Below are positions 48,958 to 56,920 of a DNA stretch of 64,000 nucleotides, one piece after another. The stretch's first letter is position 1. Every line of letters begins with the position of its first letter. Below the pieces are notes generated by a model. That model did not search any database. It was not told where the DNA came from and was given only the letters and a program-made list of their open reading frames with translations. Source of the DNA: Loktanella atrilutea (lineage in GTDB: Bacteria; Pseudomonadota; Alphaproteobacteria; Rhodobacterales; Rhodobacteraceae); assembly GCF_900128995.1 (NCBI RefSeq), contig NZ_FQUE01000010.1, positions 62,001-126,000 on the forward strand, given 5' to 3'. The translations under genes were made by a program, and so were the position numbers.

Positions 48958-50429
48958 CCGACATCCGCCCCCTGCGCTGCCCAGACGTGCCCGCACCCGA
49001 AGCCTTCGACGATGCCGCCGCCGCGGTCGCGCGCCTGTGCGACCTCTACGATGCGGCCACGGCCTTTCTGACCGACCATTTCAGCGAGGTGCTGCGCACC
49101 GGCAGGTCCGACGCCAGCTATCGCGCCTATTACCCCGAGGTCCGGCTGACCACGACCAGCCATGCGCCGACCGACAGCCGCCTGTCCTTTGGCCACGTCC
49201 CGCAGCCCGGCACCTATTCCACCACGGTCACCCGGCCCGATCTCTTTCGCCACTATCTCGAACAGCAGATCGGCCTGCTGATGCAGAACCACCGGGTGCC
49301 GGTGACGATCGGCGCCTCCACCACGCCGATGCCGGTGCATTTCGCCGTGGCGAACGACGCCACCGTCACCGTTCCGCAGGACGGCGCCGCCGATTTCCAC
49401 CTGCGCGACATCTTCGACGTGCCGGACCTGTCGACCACCCACGACGACATCGTCAACGGCCACGGCTTTCTCTATCCCGACGGCGCCGCACCGCTCGCCC
49501 CCTTCACCGCGCAGCGGGTGGACTACTCCCTGGCGCGGCTGTCGCACTACACAGCGACCGACGCCGCGCATTTCCAGAACCACGTCCTCTTCACCAACTA
49601 CCAGTTCTATATCGAGGAGTTCGAGGTCTTCGCCCGCGCCATGCTGGCCGACCCCGACAGCGGCTATACCGCCTTCGTCGGGCCGGGCAATCAGGTCATC
49701 ACCGATGCGGACGCGCCGATGCACACGCCGGCAAAGCTGCCGCAGATGCCGACCTACCACCTGAAGCGCGAACAGGGCGCCGGGATCACGCTGGTCAACA
49801 TCGGCGTCGGACCCAGCAACGCCAAGACCGCCACCGACCACATCGCCGTCCTGCGCCCCCACGCCTGGCTGATGGTCGGCCATTGCGCTGGCCTGCGCAA
49901 TTCCCAGCGCCTCGGCGATTTCGTCCTCGCGCACGCCTACCTGCGAGAGGACCACGTCCTTGACGACGACCTGCCGGTCTGGGTGCCGATCCCGGCGCTT
50001 GCCGAAATCCAGATCGCTCTCGAGGACGCGGTCGAGGCCGTGACCCGTCTGGAGGGCTACGAGCTCAAGCGCATCATGCGCACCGGCACCGTCGCCACCA
50101 TCGACAACCGCAACTGGGAACTGCGCGACCACTCCGGCCCGGTGCAACGCCTGTCGCAGTCCCGCGCCGTGGCGCTCGACATGGAAAGCGCCACCATCGC
50201 CGCCAACGGCTTCCGCTTCCGCGTGCCCTACGGCACGCTCCTCTGCGTCAGCGACAAGCCCTTGCACGGAGAGCTGAAATTGCCGGGCATGGCCTCTGAT
50301 TTCTATCGCAGTCAGGTCGCGAACCACTTGATGATCGGCATCCGCGCGATGGAGGCGTTGCGCGAAATGCCGCTGGAACGCATCCACAGCCGCAAATTGC
50401 GTAGCTTTGAAGAGACAGCTTTCCTGTGA
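48954..50429 (+). CDS. amn: AMP nucleosidase
   Basis: A 491-residue enzyme that splits AMP to adenine and ribose 5-phosphate. The N-terminal AMP-nucleosidase regulatory domain is followed by a nucleoside-phosphorylase fold with ITLVNIGVGPSNAKTATDHIAVLRP, MVGHCAGLRNSQRLGDFVLA and the purine-site motif ALDMESATIAANG. Coupled by ATGA to adenine deaminase, it forms an AMP to adenine to hypoxanthine route. The weak stem AAAAAC/GTTTTT follows shortly after the stop. Confidence 0.95.
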   Translation: MTDIRPLRCPDVPAPEAFDDAAAAVARLCDLYDAATAFLTDHFSEVLRTGRSDASYRAYYPEVRLTTTSHAPTDSRLSFGHVPQPGTYSTTVTRPDLFRHYLEQQIGLLMQNHRVPVTIGASTTPMPVHFAVANDATVTVPQDGAADFHLRDIFDVPDLSTTHDDIVNGHGFLYPDGAAPLAPFTAQRVDYSLARLSHYTATDAAHFQNHVLFTNYQFYIEEFEVFARAMLADPDSGYTAFVGPGNQVITDADAPMHTPAKLPQMPTYHLKREQGAGITLVNIGVGPSNAKTATDHIAVLRPHAWLMVGHCAGLRNSQRLGDFVLAHAYLREDHVLDDDLPVWVPIPALAEIQIALEDAVEAVTRLEGYELKRIMRTGTVATIDNRNWELRDHSGPVQRLSQSRAVALDMESATIAANGFRFRVPYGTLLCVSDKPLHGELKLPGMASDFYRSQVANHLMIGIRAMEALREMPLERIHSRKLRSFEETAFL

Positions 50430-50485
50430 ACCCCGAAAAACAGGTGTTTTTGCACGATTTGGGGCTTGCGCGACCTCGCAAAGCG

Positions 50486-50514
50486 TTGTGGTGTCACGCA
50501 ACATGACGTTAAAT
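50486..50514 (+). promoter_or_regulatory. Possible promoter of the HU gene
   Basis: TTGTGG is 17 bases from TTAAAT, about 50 bases before the start codon. Both hexamers are fair matches to the housekeeping consensus. Confidence 0.4.
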
Positions 50515-50566
50515 GACCGACAATCGGCCCCATAGACGGGGCGCCACCTTCAGGGAGACACGACCA

Positions 50567-50857
50567 ATGGCAACCAAACCGATGACCAAGGCAGCACTCG
50601 TCACGGCGCTGGCCGAAAAGACCGGCATGGACAAGAAGTCCGCAGGCGCCGCGCTGGACGCAGTGACCGAGATCATCACGGACGAAGTGTCCGGCGGCGG
50701 CGCAGTGACCCTGCCGGGCGTCGGCAAGATCTACTGCCGCGAGCGTCCCGAGCGGATGGTGCGCAACCCCGCCACGGGCGAGCAGATGAAGAAGGACGCC
50801 GACAAGGTCGTCAAGATGACGATCGCCAAGGCGCTGAAGGACAGCGTGAACGGCTGA
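50567..50857 (+). CDS. HU/IHF-family DNA-binding protein
   Basis: A 96-residue histone-like protein. It has the N-terminal helical dimerisation part (MTKAALVTALAEKTGMDKKSAG) and the beta-arm region with the intercalating RNPATGEQ motif. VTLPGVGKIYCRERPERMV diverges from canonical HU (GFG replaced, a Cys present), so it is a divergent HU paralogue rather than clearly HupA/B. ATG 50567 is chosen over the earlier GTG/ATG frame. A strong terminator follows, so it is monocistronic. Confidence 0.88.
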   Translation: MATKPMTKAALVTALAEKTGMDKKSAGAALDAVTEIITDEVSGGGAVTLPGVGKIYCRERPERMVRNPATGEQMKKDADKVVKMTIAKALKDSVNG

Positions 50858-50881
50858 TCTTGCATCTTGCAGGGAATAGGG

Positions 50882-50910
50882 AAAGGGTCGCCGCGGGCGG
50901 CCCTTTTTTT
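50882..50910 (+). terminator. Rho-independent terminator after the HU gene
   Basis: AAAGGG-T-CGCC / GGCG-G-CCCTTT stem with loop GCG, followed by a run of seven T residues. Confidence 0.85.
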
Positions 50911-50921
50911 ATCGAGGTGAT

Positions 50922-51797
50922 ATGGATTTCAAGGCTTTGTTCATGGGCTTCGCCTTCGCGGCGATGTGGTCCTCGGCCTTCACCTCGGCCCATGTCATCG
51001 TGGAATACGCGCCGCCCTTGACGGCGCTTTCGCTGCGGTTCCTGATCTCGGGCCTGCTGGGCTGCGCCATCGCGCTGGCGCTGGGCCAGTCGTTCCGCCT
51101 GACCCGCCGCCAGTGGACCGGGGTGCTCGTCTTCGGGCTCTGCCAGAACGCGCTTTACCTCGGGTTGAACTTCATCGCGATGCAGACGGTGCAGGCCTCT
51201 CTGGCCGCGATCATCGCCTCGACCATGCCGCTGCTGGTGGCGCTGTCCGGCTGGCTGCTCTTCGGCACGAAGGTGCGGCCTCTGGGTGTCGCGGGCCTCG
51301 TGGCCGGTGTCGTGGGTGTGACGCTCATCATGGGCGCGCGGCTGACCGGGGGCACCGATGTCGCGGGGCTTCTGCTGCTGATCGTGGGCGTCGTGGCGCT
51401 GACGGCGGCGACGCTTGCGGTCATGGGGGCCTCGTCGGGGGGCAACGTGCTGGCCATCGTGGGCCTGCAGCTGCTGGTGGGCTCCGTCCTGACCGCGATA
51501 CCGGCCGTGCTGACCGAACCCTTCGTCGTGGACTGGAACGCCCACCTGATCATCGCCTTCTTTTACACGACGTTGGTCCCCGGTCTGGCAGCGACATGGG
51601 TCTGGTTCCTCTTGGTCGGCCGGATCGGCGCCGTCCGCGCCAGCACCTTCCACTTCCTGAACCCGTTCCTCGGCGTGCTCATCGCCGCCGGCTTTCTGGG
51701 GGAAAGGATCGGTCCGCTGGACGTCGTCGGCGTGATCGTCATCGCCGGCGGCATCCTCGCCGTGCAACTCAGCAAGCAGGTTGCCCCATCACCCTAA
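50922..51797 (+). CDS. EamA-family (DMT superfamily) transporter
   Basis: A 291-residue inner-membrane protein with about ten hydrophobic helices in two EamA repeats (about 5-135 and 150-288). LFMGFAFAAMWSSAFTSAHVIVEYAPPL opens the first repeat; ALYLGLNFIAMQTVQASLAAIIASTMPL and VRASTFHFLNPFLGVLIAAGFLGE are typical of metabolite or amino-acid exporters. The substrate cannot be predicted. The start lies 12 bases after the HU terminator. Confidence 0.9.
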   Translation: MDFKALFMGFAFAAMWSSAFTSAHVIVEYAPPLTALSLRFLISGLLGCAIALALGQSFRLTRRQWTGVLVFGLCQNALYLGLNFIAMQTVQASLAAIIASTMPLLVALSGWLLFGTKVRPLGVAGLVAGVVGVTLIMGARLTGGTDVAGLLLLIVGVVALTAATLAVMGASSGGNVLAIVGLQLLVGSVLTAIPAVLTEPFVVDWNAHLIIAFFYTTLVPGLAATWVWFLLVGRIGAVRASTFHFLNPFLGVLIAAGFLGERIGPLDVVGVIVIAGGILAVQLSKQVAPSP

Positions 51798-51875
51798 CGT
51801 GATCTATATTTGAACGGCAATGGAACCAGTCCCGCAATGGACGGTTAACCTTGCGCAAACAGGGAAGGTTTCGTC

Positions 51876-51950
51876 ATGCGCAGCGTTATTTACATCATCG
51901 GTCTCGTCGTCGTGGTCATTTTCGTTCTGAAGATCGCCGGCGTCTACTAA
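51876..51950 (+). CDS. 24-residue single-helix membrane peptide
   Basis: The frame begins MRSVIYIIGLVV and continues VVIFVLKIAGVY before TAA. Nearly the whole length is one hydrophobic helix flanked by Arg2 and Lys19. A GGGAAGG site is well spaced from the ATG, and a perfect terminator follows, so it looks like a complete tiny gene. Small one-helix proteins of this kind may recur in related rhodobacterial genomes, but no function is known. It is shorter than automatic annotators usually call. Confidence 0.7.
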   Translation: MRSVIYIIGLVVVVIFVLKIAGVY

Positions 51951-51974
51951 AACGACGACCGTTCAAGGTGTAGT

Positions 51975-52010
51975 GGCCGCGCCGATCCAACCCGATCGCG
52001 CGGCCTTTTT
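51975..52010 (+). terminator. Rho-independent terminator after the 24-residue gene
   Basis: GGCCGCGC-C-GATC / GATC-GCGCGGCC, then TTTTT. The T-run touches the end of the convergent ArsR gene. Confidence 0.85.
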
Positions 52011-52336
52011 CATGGACCCAGCTTCTGATCATGCAGAAACGCCTCGAACGCATCCAGATCCATGCCTGCGATCTGGCCGAAGGCCTGCATCCACACGGCG
52101 GCATCGCGCAGGGCATCGGGCTCCAGCTTGCACCACTTCACCCGCCCCCGCTTTTCCTGCGATATGAGCCCGGCCGCCGTCAGCACGCCAAGGTGCTTCG
52201 AAATGGCGGCCAGCGACATCCGGAAAGGTTCGGCCACGTCCGTCACTGCCATGTCGTCTTCCAGCAGCATCGACAGGATCGCCCGACGGGTCGGATCCGC
52301 AAGGGCGGAAAAGGTGCTGTCCAGATCGGATGTCAT
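52010..52336 (-). CDS. ArsR-family winged-helix transcriptional regulator
   Basis: 108 residues with the typical start STFSALADPTRRAILSMLLED and recognition helix MSLAAISKHLGVLTAAGLISQ. The wing is KRGRVKWCKLEPDALRDA. The ELCVCDL-type metal motif of ArsR/SmtB is absent, so it resembles the SdpR-like or organic-effector branch often paired with SRPBCC genes; no such gene is adjacent. ATG 52336 is chosen. An inverted repeat 31 bases upstream is a likely autoregulatory site. Confidence 0.9.
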   Translation of the reverse strand: MTSDLDSTFSALADPTRRAILSMLLEDDMAVTDVAEPFRMSLAAISKHLGVLTAAGLISQEKRGRVKWCKLEPDALRDAAVWMQAFGQIAGMDLDAFEAFLHDQKLGP

Positions 52337-52366
52337 CGGTCCATTAGGCAACAGGTCGATGAAACG

Positions 52367-52382
52367 TCAACCAAACGGTTGA
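52367..52382. promoter_or_regulatory. Inverted repeat, probable ArsR-family operator
   Basis: TCAACC-AAAC-GGTTGA has perfect six-base arms and lies upstream of the ArsR-type gene, matching the general form of operators used by this regulator branch. Confidence 0.5.
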
Positions 52383-52484
52383 ATGACAAGAGGCCGATCG
52401 CAGGTGTCAAAACGCGCGCCAGCAGGTCATACCACCAGTAAATTCCACAACTAAATCAGCGCCATAGCATCTCGCCACCCCTGC

Positions 52485-52513
52485 TTGACTCGCAGCCCCG
52501 TGCCGCATAGACC
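52485..52513 (+). promoter_or_regulatory. Possible promoter of the ATP synthase Fo operon
   Basis: TTGACT is 17 bases from TAGACC, about 30 bases before the atpI GTG. The -35 is near consensus. Confidence 0.5.
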
Positions 52514-52543
52514 CTCCAGAGTTATTTACGGGGCCTTCACCAC

Positions 52544-52900
52544 GTGTCAGACCGCCCGGACCCAGACGATCCCGCCGCCCGCATGAGGGCGCTCGAGGAA
52601 AAGCTGGCCGCCCGCAGGCAGACGACGCAGGGCGATGCCCCGAAGGACGGTCACTATCAGGGTCAGCTGGCCTGGCGCATGGTGATCGAGCTTGTGGCCG
52701 GTCTCGGGATCGGTTTCGGCATCGGATACAGTCTGGACCGGGTCCTTGGGACCCTTCCGATCTTTCTGGTGCTGTTCGTCTTTCTGGGCCTCGCGGCCGG
52801 TGTGAAAACCATGCTGCGGTCGGCCCAAGAGGTGCAGAGACAACAGATGGCGGGCCAGGATGGGCCGACCGCCAGGAACGAGGGTGACAGACGTGGCTAG
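52544..52900 (+). CDS. atpI: ATP synthase accessory protein AtpI
   Basis: A 118-residue protein, starting at GTG, with an N-terminal charged helix ([18 protein letters not shown]) and two transmembrane helices around residues 45-90 ([35 protein letters not shown]). AtpI/AtpZ proteins help c-ring assembly and Mg2+/Ca2+ supply to the ATP synthase. It is the first gene of the Fo operon and overlaps atpB by 8 bases. Confidence 0.88.
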   Translation: MSDRPDPDDPAARMRALEEKLAARRQTTQGDAPKDGHYQGQLAWRMVIELVAGLGIGFGIGYSLDRVLGTLPIFLVLFVFLGLAAGVKTMLRSAQEVQRQQMAGQDGPTARNEGDRRG

Positions 52901-53780
52901 TCATACGGCAACCGAAACGACAGACGCAGCGACCCACGGTGCGGGCGAAGCCGTGATGCACGCCGACGCCGTCGGCGCCGGTGATGCAGCGGCCGACGGT
53001 GCGGCGGCCGGCCACGATGCCGGCGGCCTCGTGTTCCACCCGCTCGACCAGTTCCTCGTCCGGCCGATCTTCGGCGAGGGCGGCATCTTTCACCCGACGA
53101 TGCCCGTCCCCGAAATCCACTGGTACACGCCGACCAACGTGACGCTCTGGCTCGCCCTTGCCGTCTTGTGCGTCGTGCTGCTTTTCGTCGTCGGCTCCCG
53201 CGGTCGCGCCACGGTGCCGACCCGCACGCAATCGGTGGCGGAACTGTTCTACGGCTTCACCCACAAGATGGTCGAAGACGTCTGCGGCAAGGAGGGGCTG
53301 AAATACTTCCCCTACATCATGACGATCTTCGTCTTCATCCTTTTCGCTAACTTCCTCGGCCTGCTGCCGATGTCCTTCGCCACCACCAGCCACATCGCCG
53401 TCACTGCGATCCTCGGCTTCGGCGTCTTCTTCGCCGTGACGATCCTCGGCTTCGTGCTGCATGGCGCATCGTTCCTGAAGCTTTTCTGGATGACGGATGC
53501 CCCGCTGATCCTGCGCCCCGTCATCGCGGTGATCGAGCTGATCTCGTACTTCGTGCGTCCGGTCAGCCACTCCGTCCGTCTGGCGGGCAACATCATGGCC
53601 GGTCACGCCGTGATCAAGGTCTTCGCGGGCTTCGCCGCGATCGCCCTGATCAGCCCGGTGTCGATCCTCGCGATCACCGCCATCTACGGGCTCGAGGTGC
53701 TGGTCGCCGGCATCCAGGCCTACGTCTTCGCAATTCTGACCTGCGTGTATCTGAAAGATGCGCTGCATCCCGCACACTAG
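52893..53780 (+). CDS. atpB: ATP synthase Fo subunit a
   Basis: A 295-residue proton-channel subunit with five or six membrane helices. The essential Arg lies in [13 protein letters not shown], and the C-terminal helix [22 protein letters not shown] is well conserved. It starts at GTG 52893 inside atpI, behind GAGGGTG. The first 45 residues are a low-complexity Ala/Asp/Gly/His extension before the conserved [13 protein letters not shown]; a later start such as the Met in AVMHADAVG cannot be excluded. Confidence 0.94.
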   Translation: MASHTATETTDAATHGAGEAVMHADAVGAGDAAADGAAAGHDAGGLVFHPLDQFLVRPIFGEGGIFHPTMPVPEIHWYTPTNVTLWLALAVLCVVLLFVVGSRGRATVPTRTQSVAELFYGFTHKMVEDVCGKEGLKYFPYIMTIFVFILFANFLGLLPMSFATTSHIAVTAILGFGVFFAVTILGFVLHGASFLKLFWMTDAPLILRPVIAVIELISYFVRPVSHSVRLAGNIMAGHAVIKVFAGFAAIALISPVSILAITAIYGLEVLVAGIQAYVFAILTCVYLKDALHPAH

Positions 53781-53827
53781 GGTCCGTTTCCTCACCATCC
53801 CTCAAATTCCATCGTAAGGAGAAAATC

Positions 53828-54064
53828 ATGGAAGGCGATATCGCAAACATGGGTCAGTTCATCGGTGCCGGTCTGGCTGGCATCGGTTCGGGTGCAGCCG
53901 CCATCGGCGTCGGCACCGTGGCAGGTAACTTCCTGGCTGGCGCACTGCGCAACCCCTCTGCCGCCGCTTCGCAAACCGCGACGCTGTTCATCGGCCTGGC
54001 CTTCGCAGAAGCTCTGGGGATCTTCTCGTTCCTCGTCGCTCTGCTGCTGATGTTCGCAGTCTAA
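53828..54064 (+). CDS. atpE: ATP synthase Fo subunit c
   Basis: A 78-residue helical hairpin that forms the rotating proton ring. Loop residues Arg41-Asn42-Pro43 contact F1, and the proton-carrying Glu61 lies in [10 protein letters not shown]. The ion-binding region shows no Na+-type Gln/Thr set, so it is H+-specific. An AAGGAG site precedes the ATG. A large hairpin follows the gene. Confidence 0.97.
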   Translation: MEGDIANMGQFIGAGLAGIGSGAAAIGVGTVAGNFLAGALRNPSAAASQTATLFIGLAFAEALGIFSFLVALLLMFAV

Positions 54065-54088
54065 GACCGCACGACATCCTTACGACTT

Positions 54089-54116
54089 TCCGGTGCGGGG
54101 CAGCCCCCGCACCGGA
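54089..54116 (+). promoter_or_regulatory. Strong stem-loop between atpE and the b' gene
   Basis: TCCGGTGCGGGG pairs perfectly with CCCCGCACCGGA across a four-base loop CAGC. No T-run follows, so it is not a normal terminator. It is placed to stabilise the 3' end of atpE mRNA or reduce read-through, which would favour the high c-subunit stoichiometry. Confidence 0.7.
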
Positions 54117-54148
54117 CGGTTGAAACGAAACGGTAACCGGGGACCAAG

Positions 54149-54673
54149 ATGGCAACTGAGAACGTCGTCGCTACGGAAGTCGAAAGCGGAATGCCGCAGC
54201 TCGATTTCTCGACATTTCCGAACCAGATCTTCTGGCTTCTGATCGCGCTTGTCGTGATCTATCTGGTCCTGTCCCGGGTCGCCCTGCCGCGCATCAGCGG
54301 TGTTCTGGCGGAACGGTCCGGTACCATCTCCAACGATCTTGCCGCCGCAGAGGACTACAAGCTGCGCGCGACCGAGGCAGAGGCGGTCTACGAAAAGGCC
54401 CTTGCCGACGCCCGCACCGAATCCAACCGGATCGCCGATCAGGCCCGTGCCGACGCGCAGGCCGAACTGGACGCCGCCCTTGCAGAGGCCGACGCCCGGA
54501 TCGCGGCCCAGACCGCAGAGGCAGAGGCCAGCATCGCCGAGATCCGTGCCAGTGCCACCGAGAACGTCGCCATCGTGGCGAAGGATGTGGCAGAGGCACT
54601 CGTCGCCGCGATGGGGTCCACCGCCGATCAGGCGACCATCGACGCCGCCGTCAACGACCGGATGAAGGGTTAA
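54149..54673 (+). CDS. atpF': ATP synthase Fo subunit b'
   Basis: A 174-residue peripheral-stalk subunit with one membrane helix (about 25-45, [23 protein letters not shown]) and a long Ala/Glu-rich helix. Photosynthetic alphaproteobacteria carry paired b and b' genes (also called atpX or atpG); this is the first of the pair. The helix [17 protein letters not shown]-type region is coiled-coil-like. The gene starts 32 bases after the hairpin. Confidence 0.93.
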   Translation: MATENVVATEVESGMPQLDFSTFPNQIFWLLIALVVIYLVLSRVALPRISGVLAERSGTISNDLAAAEDYKLRATEAEAVYEKALADARTESNRIADQARADAQAELDAALAEADARIAAQTAEAEASIAEIRASATENVAIVAKDVAEALVAAMGSTADQATIDAAVNDRMKG

Positions 54674-54676
54674 GCC

Positions 54677-55234
54677 ATGCGTTATCTGATGATCCCGCTC
54701 TTCGCCGTTCTGGCCTCGCCCGCGATGGCGGCCACCGGGCCCTTCGTCTCGCTGCACAACACGAACTTCATCGTGCTGCTGGCTTTCCTGCTCTTCGTCG
54801 GCATCCTGCTCTTCATGAAGGTGCCTTCCAAGATCGGAGAGATGCTGGACAAGCGCGCCGACGGCATCCGCGCCGATCTGGACGAGGCCCGCGCCCTGCG
54901 CGAAGAAGCCCAGTCCCTGCTGGCGTCCTACGAGCGCAAGCAGAAAGAGATGCAGGAGCAGGCCGACCGCATCGTCGCCAACGCCCGCACAGAGGCAGAG
55001 CGTTCCGCGCAGGCTTCCAAGGACGACATCGCGGCCTCCATCGCCCGGCGTCTCGCCAGCGCGGAAGAGCAGCTTGAAAGCGCCCGCGCCGCTGCCGTCA
55101 AGGATGTGCAGAATCGCGCCGTGACCGTTGCCGTGGCCGCCGCCAAGGACGTGATCGCCAAGCAGATGGATGCCGGACGGTCCAACGCGCTGATCGACGA
55201 GTCGATCGCCACGGTCAAAGCCAAGATGCACTGA
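54677..55234 (+). CDS. atpF: ATP synthase Fo subunit b
   Basis: The 185-residue second stalk subunit. The N-terminus has two hydrophobic stretches: one resembles a signal peptide (MRYLMIPLFAVLASPAMA), followed by the membrane anchor FIVLLAFLLFVGILLFMKVP. Two such stretches are common in alphaproteobacterial b subunits. A long charged helix (EEAQSLLASYERKQKEMQEQ) dimerises with b'. It is the last gene of the Fo operon; F1 genes are elsewhere. Confidence 0.94.
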   Translation: MRYLMIPLFAVLASPAMAATGPFVSLHNTNFIVLLAFLLFVGILLFMKVPSKIGEMLDKRADGIRADLDEARALREEAQSLLASYERKQKEMQEQADRIVANARTEAERSAQASKDDIAASIARRLASAEEQLESARAAAVKDVQNRAVTVAVAAAKDVIAKQMDAGRSNALIDESIATVKAKMH

Positions 55235-55261
55235 CACCGACCACACGGTCGACGATTTATA

Positions 55262-55289
55262 GGGCCCCGGCATCTGTCGGGGCCTTTTG
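55262..55289 (+). terminator. Rho-independent terminator after atpF
   Basis: GGCCCCG / CGGGGCC stem with an eight-base loop, then TTTT. It ends the Fo operon just before the convergent regulator gene. Confidence 0.8.
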
Positions 55290-55292
55290 CCA

Positions 55293-56060
55293 TCAGCGCT
55301 GGTGTTCGATGTCCAGCCGCTTGCGGGCAAAGCCCTCGTTCTGGTCGGCCTTCCGCTGGTCGTTCATCGCACCCTCGACGTAGTCCATGTGCGCGTTGAT
55401 CGCGGCCTTCGCGGCCGCCGGGTCCCGTGCCTGAATGGCGACATTGATCGCCCGGTGCTGGCCCAGCAGATCCCCACGCGTCAGCCGCTGCTGGAACATC
55501 ACGGCCCGGTTATAGAACACCCCCTGCCGCAGCAGGTCGTACATCGACCGCATCATGTGCAGCAGGATGATGTTGTGGCTCGCCTCGATCACGGCAAGGT
55601 GGAAATCCGCGTCAAGCTGCGCCTCCTCCGTCGGGTCGGACTTGCGGTGCGCGGCCTCCATCTTGCGGAACACCGTGTCGATCACCGCAAGGTCGGTATC
55701 CGTTCCGTGCCGCGTCGCCCGTTCAGCCGCCAGCCCCTCCATGTCGCGGCGAAAGCTGATGGTGTCGTGCAGGGCGATCGGGTGGTCCGCGAACAGCCGG
55801 ATCAGGGCAGGGGCAAAGGCGCTGCCCAGCACATCCGCCACGAAGACACCCGCCCCCGCGCGCGCGGTCAGCAGCCCGCGCGTCTGCAGATCGGCCAGCG
55901 CCTCGCGCAACGACGGGCGAGAGACGTGCATCCGCTCGCTCAATTCGCGCTCCGACGGTAACCGCTGGCCGGGTCGCAGGATGCCGCGCAGGATCAGATC
56001 CTCGATCTGGCGCGCGATGCCGATGGACAGCTTTTCCTGTGTGACGGGCTCGAAGGGCAT
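55293..56060 (-). CDS. FadR-subfamily GntR transcriptional regulator
   Basis: 255 residues with an N-terminal winged helix (GILRPGQRLPSERELSERMHVSRPSLREALADLQTRGLL) and a C-terminal FCD effector domain with metal-type His residues (DADFHLAVIEASHN, QHRAINVAIQARD). FCD regulators sense organic acids such as lactate, pyruvate or glycolate. No adjacent enzyme gene suggests the target. ATG 56060 is chosen. Confidence 0.9.
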   Translation of the reverse strand: MPFEPVTQEKLSIGIARQIEDLILRGILRPGQRLPSERELSERMHVSRPSLREALADLQTRGLLTARAGAGVFVADVLGSAFAPALIRLFADHPIALHDTISFRRDMEGLAAERATRHGTDTDLAVIDTVFRKMEAAHRKSDPTEEAQLDADFHLAVIEASHNIILLHMMRSMYDLLRQGVFYNRAVMFQQRLTRGDLLGQHRAINVAIQARDPAAAKAAINAHMDYVEGAMNDQRKADQNEGFARKRLDIEHQR

Positions 56061-56117
56061 GCGGCAAACTCTGTGGGGTGGCGGGACGATAGGATCAATC
56101 GATGGGGCGGACAAACG

Positions 56118-56147
56118 AAAAGGGGCCGCCCGCACGGGCAGCCCCTT
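56118..56147 (-). terminator. Rho-independent terminator after the OmpA-like gene
   Basis: On the minus strand, AGGGGC-T-GCCCG / CGGGC-G-GCCCCT then TTTT, about 23 bases after the stop codon of the lipoprotein gene. Confidence 0.72.
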
Positions 56148-56170
56148 CCGCATATCGAAGGATCCGACGC

Positions 56171-56827
56171 TTAGTTCGGCGTGATGACGATGTCCACGCG
56201 GCGGTTCTGCTGACGGCCTTCGGCGGTCAGGTTGGTCGCCACCGGCTGGTCCTCGCCACGGCCGATCGACCGGATACGGGCCGAAGACACGCCGTTCGCG
56301 ATCAGCACCGACGCGACAGACTGCGCACGACGGGTCGACAGGTCGGCGTTGAAGGACGCGGCACCCACATCGTCGGTGTGACCGATGACGTTGACGGTCG
56401 AATTCGGGTACTGCTGCAGCGACTGCGCCAGCGTCGACAGGTTGCCCTGTGCAGAGGCGGACACGGTGGTGGAATTCGTGGCGAACAGGATGTCCTGCGG
56501 CAGCGTCACGGTCAGGTTCTGGCCGTTGTTCACGATGCCCACGTTGCCGCCCATCTGGTTGCGCAGTTCCTGTTCCTGCTTGTCCAGCGCGTTGCCGACC
56601 GTGGCACCGGCTGCGGCACCCAGCGATGCACCGATCAGACCGTTGCGGATCCGCTCGGATTTGTTGTCGCCGGTGGCGGCACCGGCCAGCGCACCAAGGC
56701 CAGCGCCGATGGCGGCGCCCTGACCGGTCATGCGGTTGTCGTTCGGGCCGCCGGTGCCGGCACAGGCGGTGGTCAGGGCCAGCGCAGCGGTGGCCAGCGT
56801 CAGGTTCAGGCGTGTCAGGGTGATCAT
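56171..56827 (-). CDS. OmpA-family outer-membrane lipoprotein
   Basis: 218 residues with a lipoprotein signal ending in LTTAC (lipidated Cys22). A glycine-zipper segment (about 35-80, GAAIGAGLGALAGAA and GASLGAAAGATVGNALD) and a C-terminal OmpA-like peptidoglycan-binding domain (VNVIGHTDDVGAASFNADLSTRRAQSVASVL) follow. It resembles YiaD-type proteins that tether the outer membrane to the cell wall. ATG 56827 follows a GAGAGAGAAT site. Confidence 0.92.
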   Translation of the reverse strand: MITLTRLNLTLATAALALTTACAGTGGPNDNRMTGQGAAIGAGLGALAGAATGDNKSERIRNGLIGASLGAAAGATVGNALDKQEQELRNQMGGNVGIVNNGQNLTVTLPQDILFATNSTTVSASAQGNLSTLAQSLQQYPNSTVNVIGHTDDVGAASFNADLSTRRAQSVASVLIANGVSSARIRSIGRGEDQPVATNLTAEGRQQNRRVDIVITPN

Positions 56828-56920
56828 GTGATTCTCTCTCTTCATTGGACCCGGTAACATGGGTGAGTCTCTGGCGCGGTTATGTCGCAACGCACGGCGC
56901 TATCCAATAACGCTGAAAAG

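Noticed and set aside
52352-52543. A tRNA or small RNA gene in the arsR-atpI gap
   Set aside because: No cloverleaf or T-run terminator is seen; only the ArsR-type inverted repeat and a candidate promoter.
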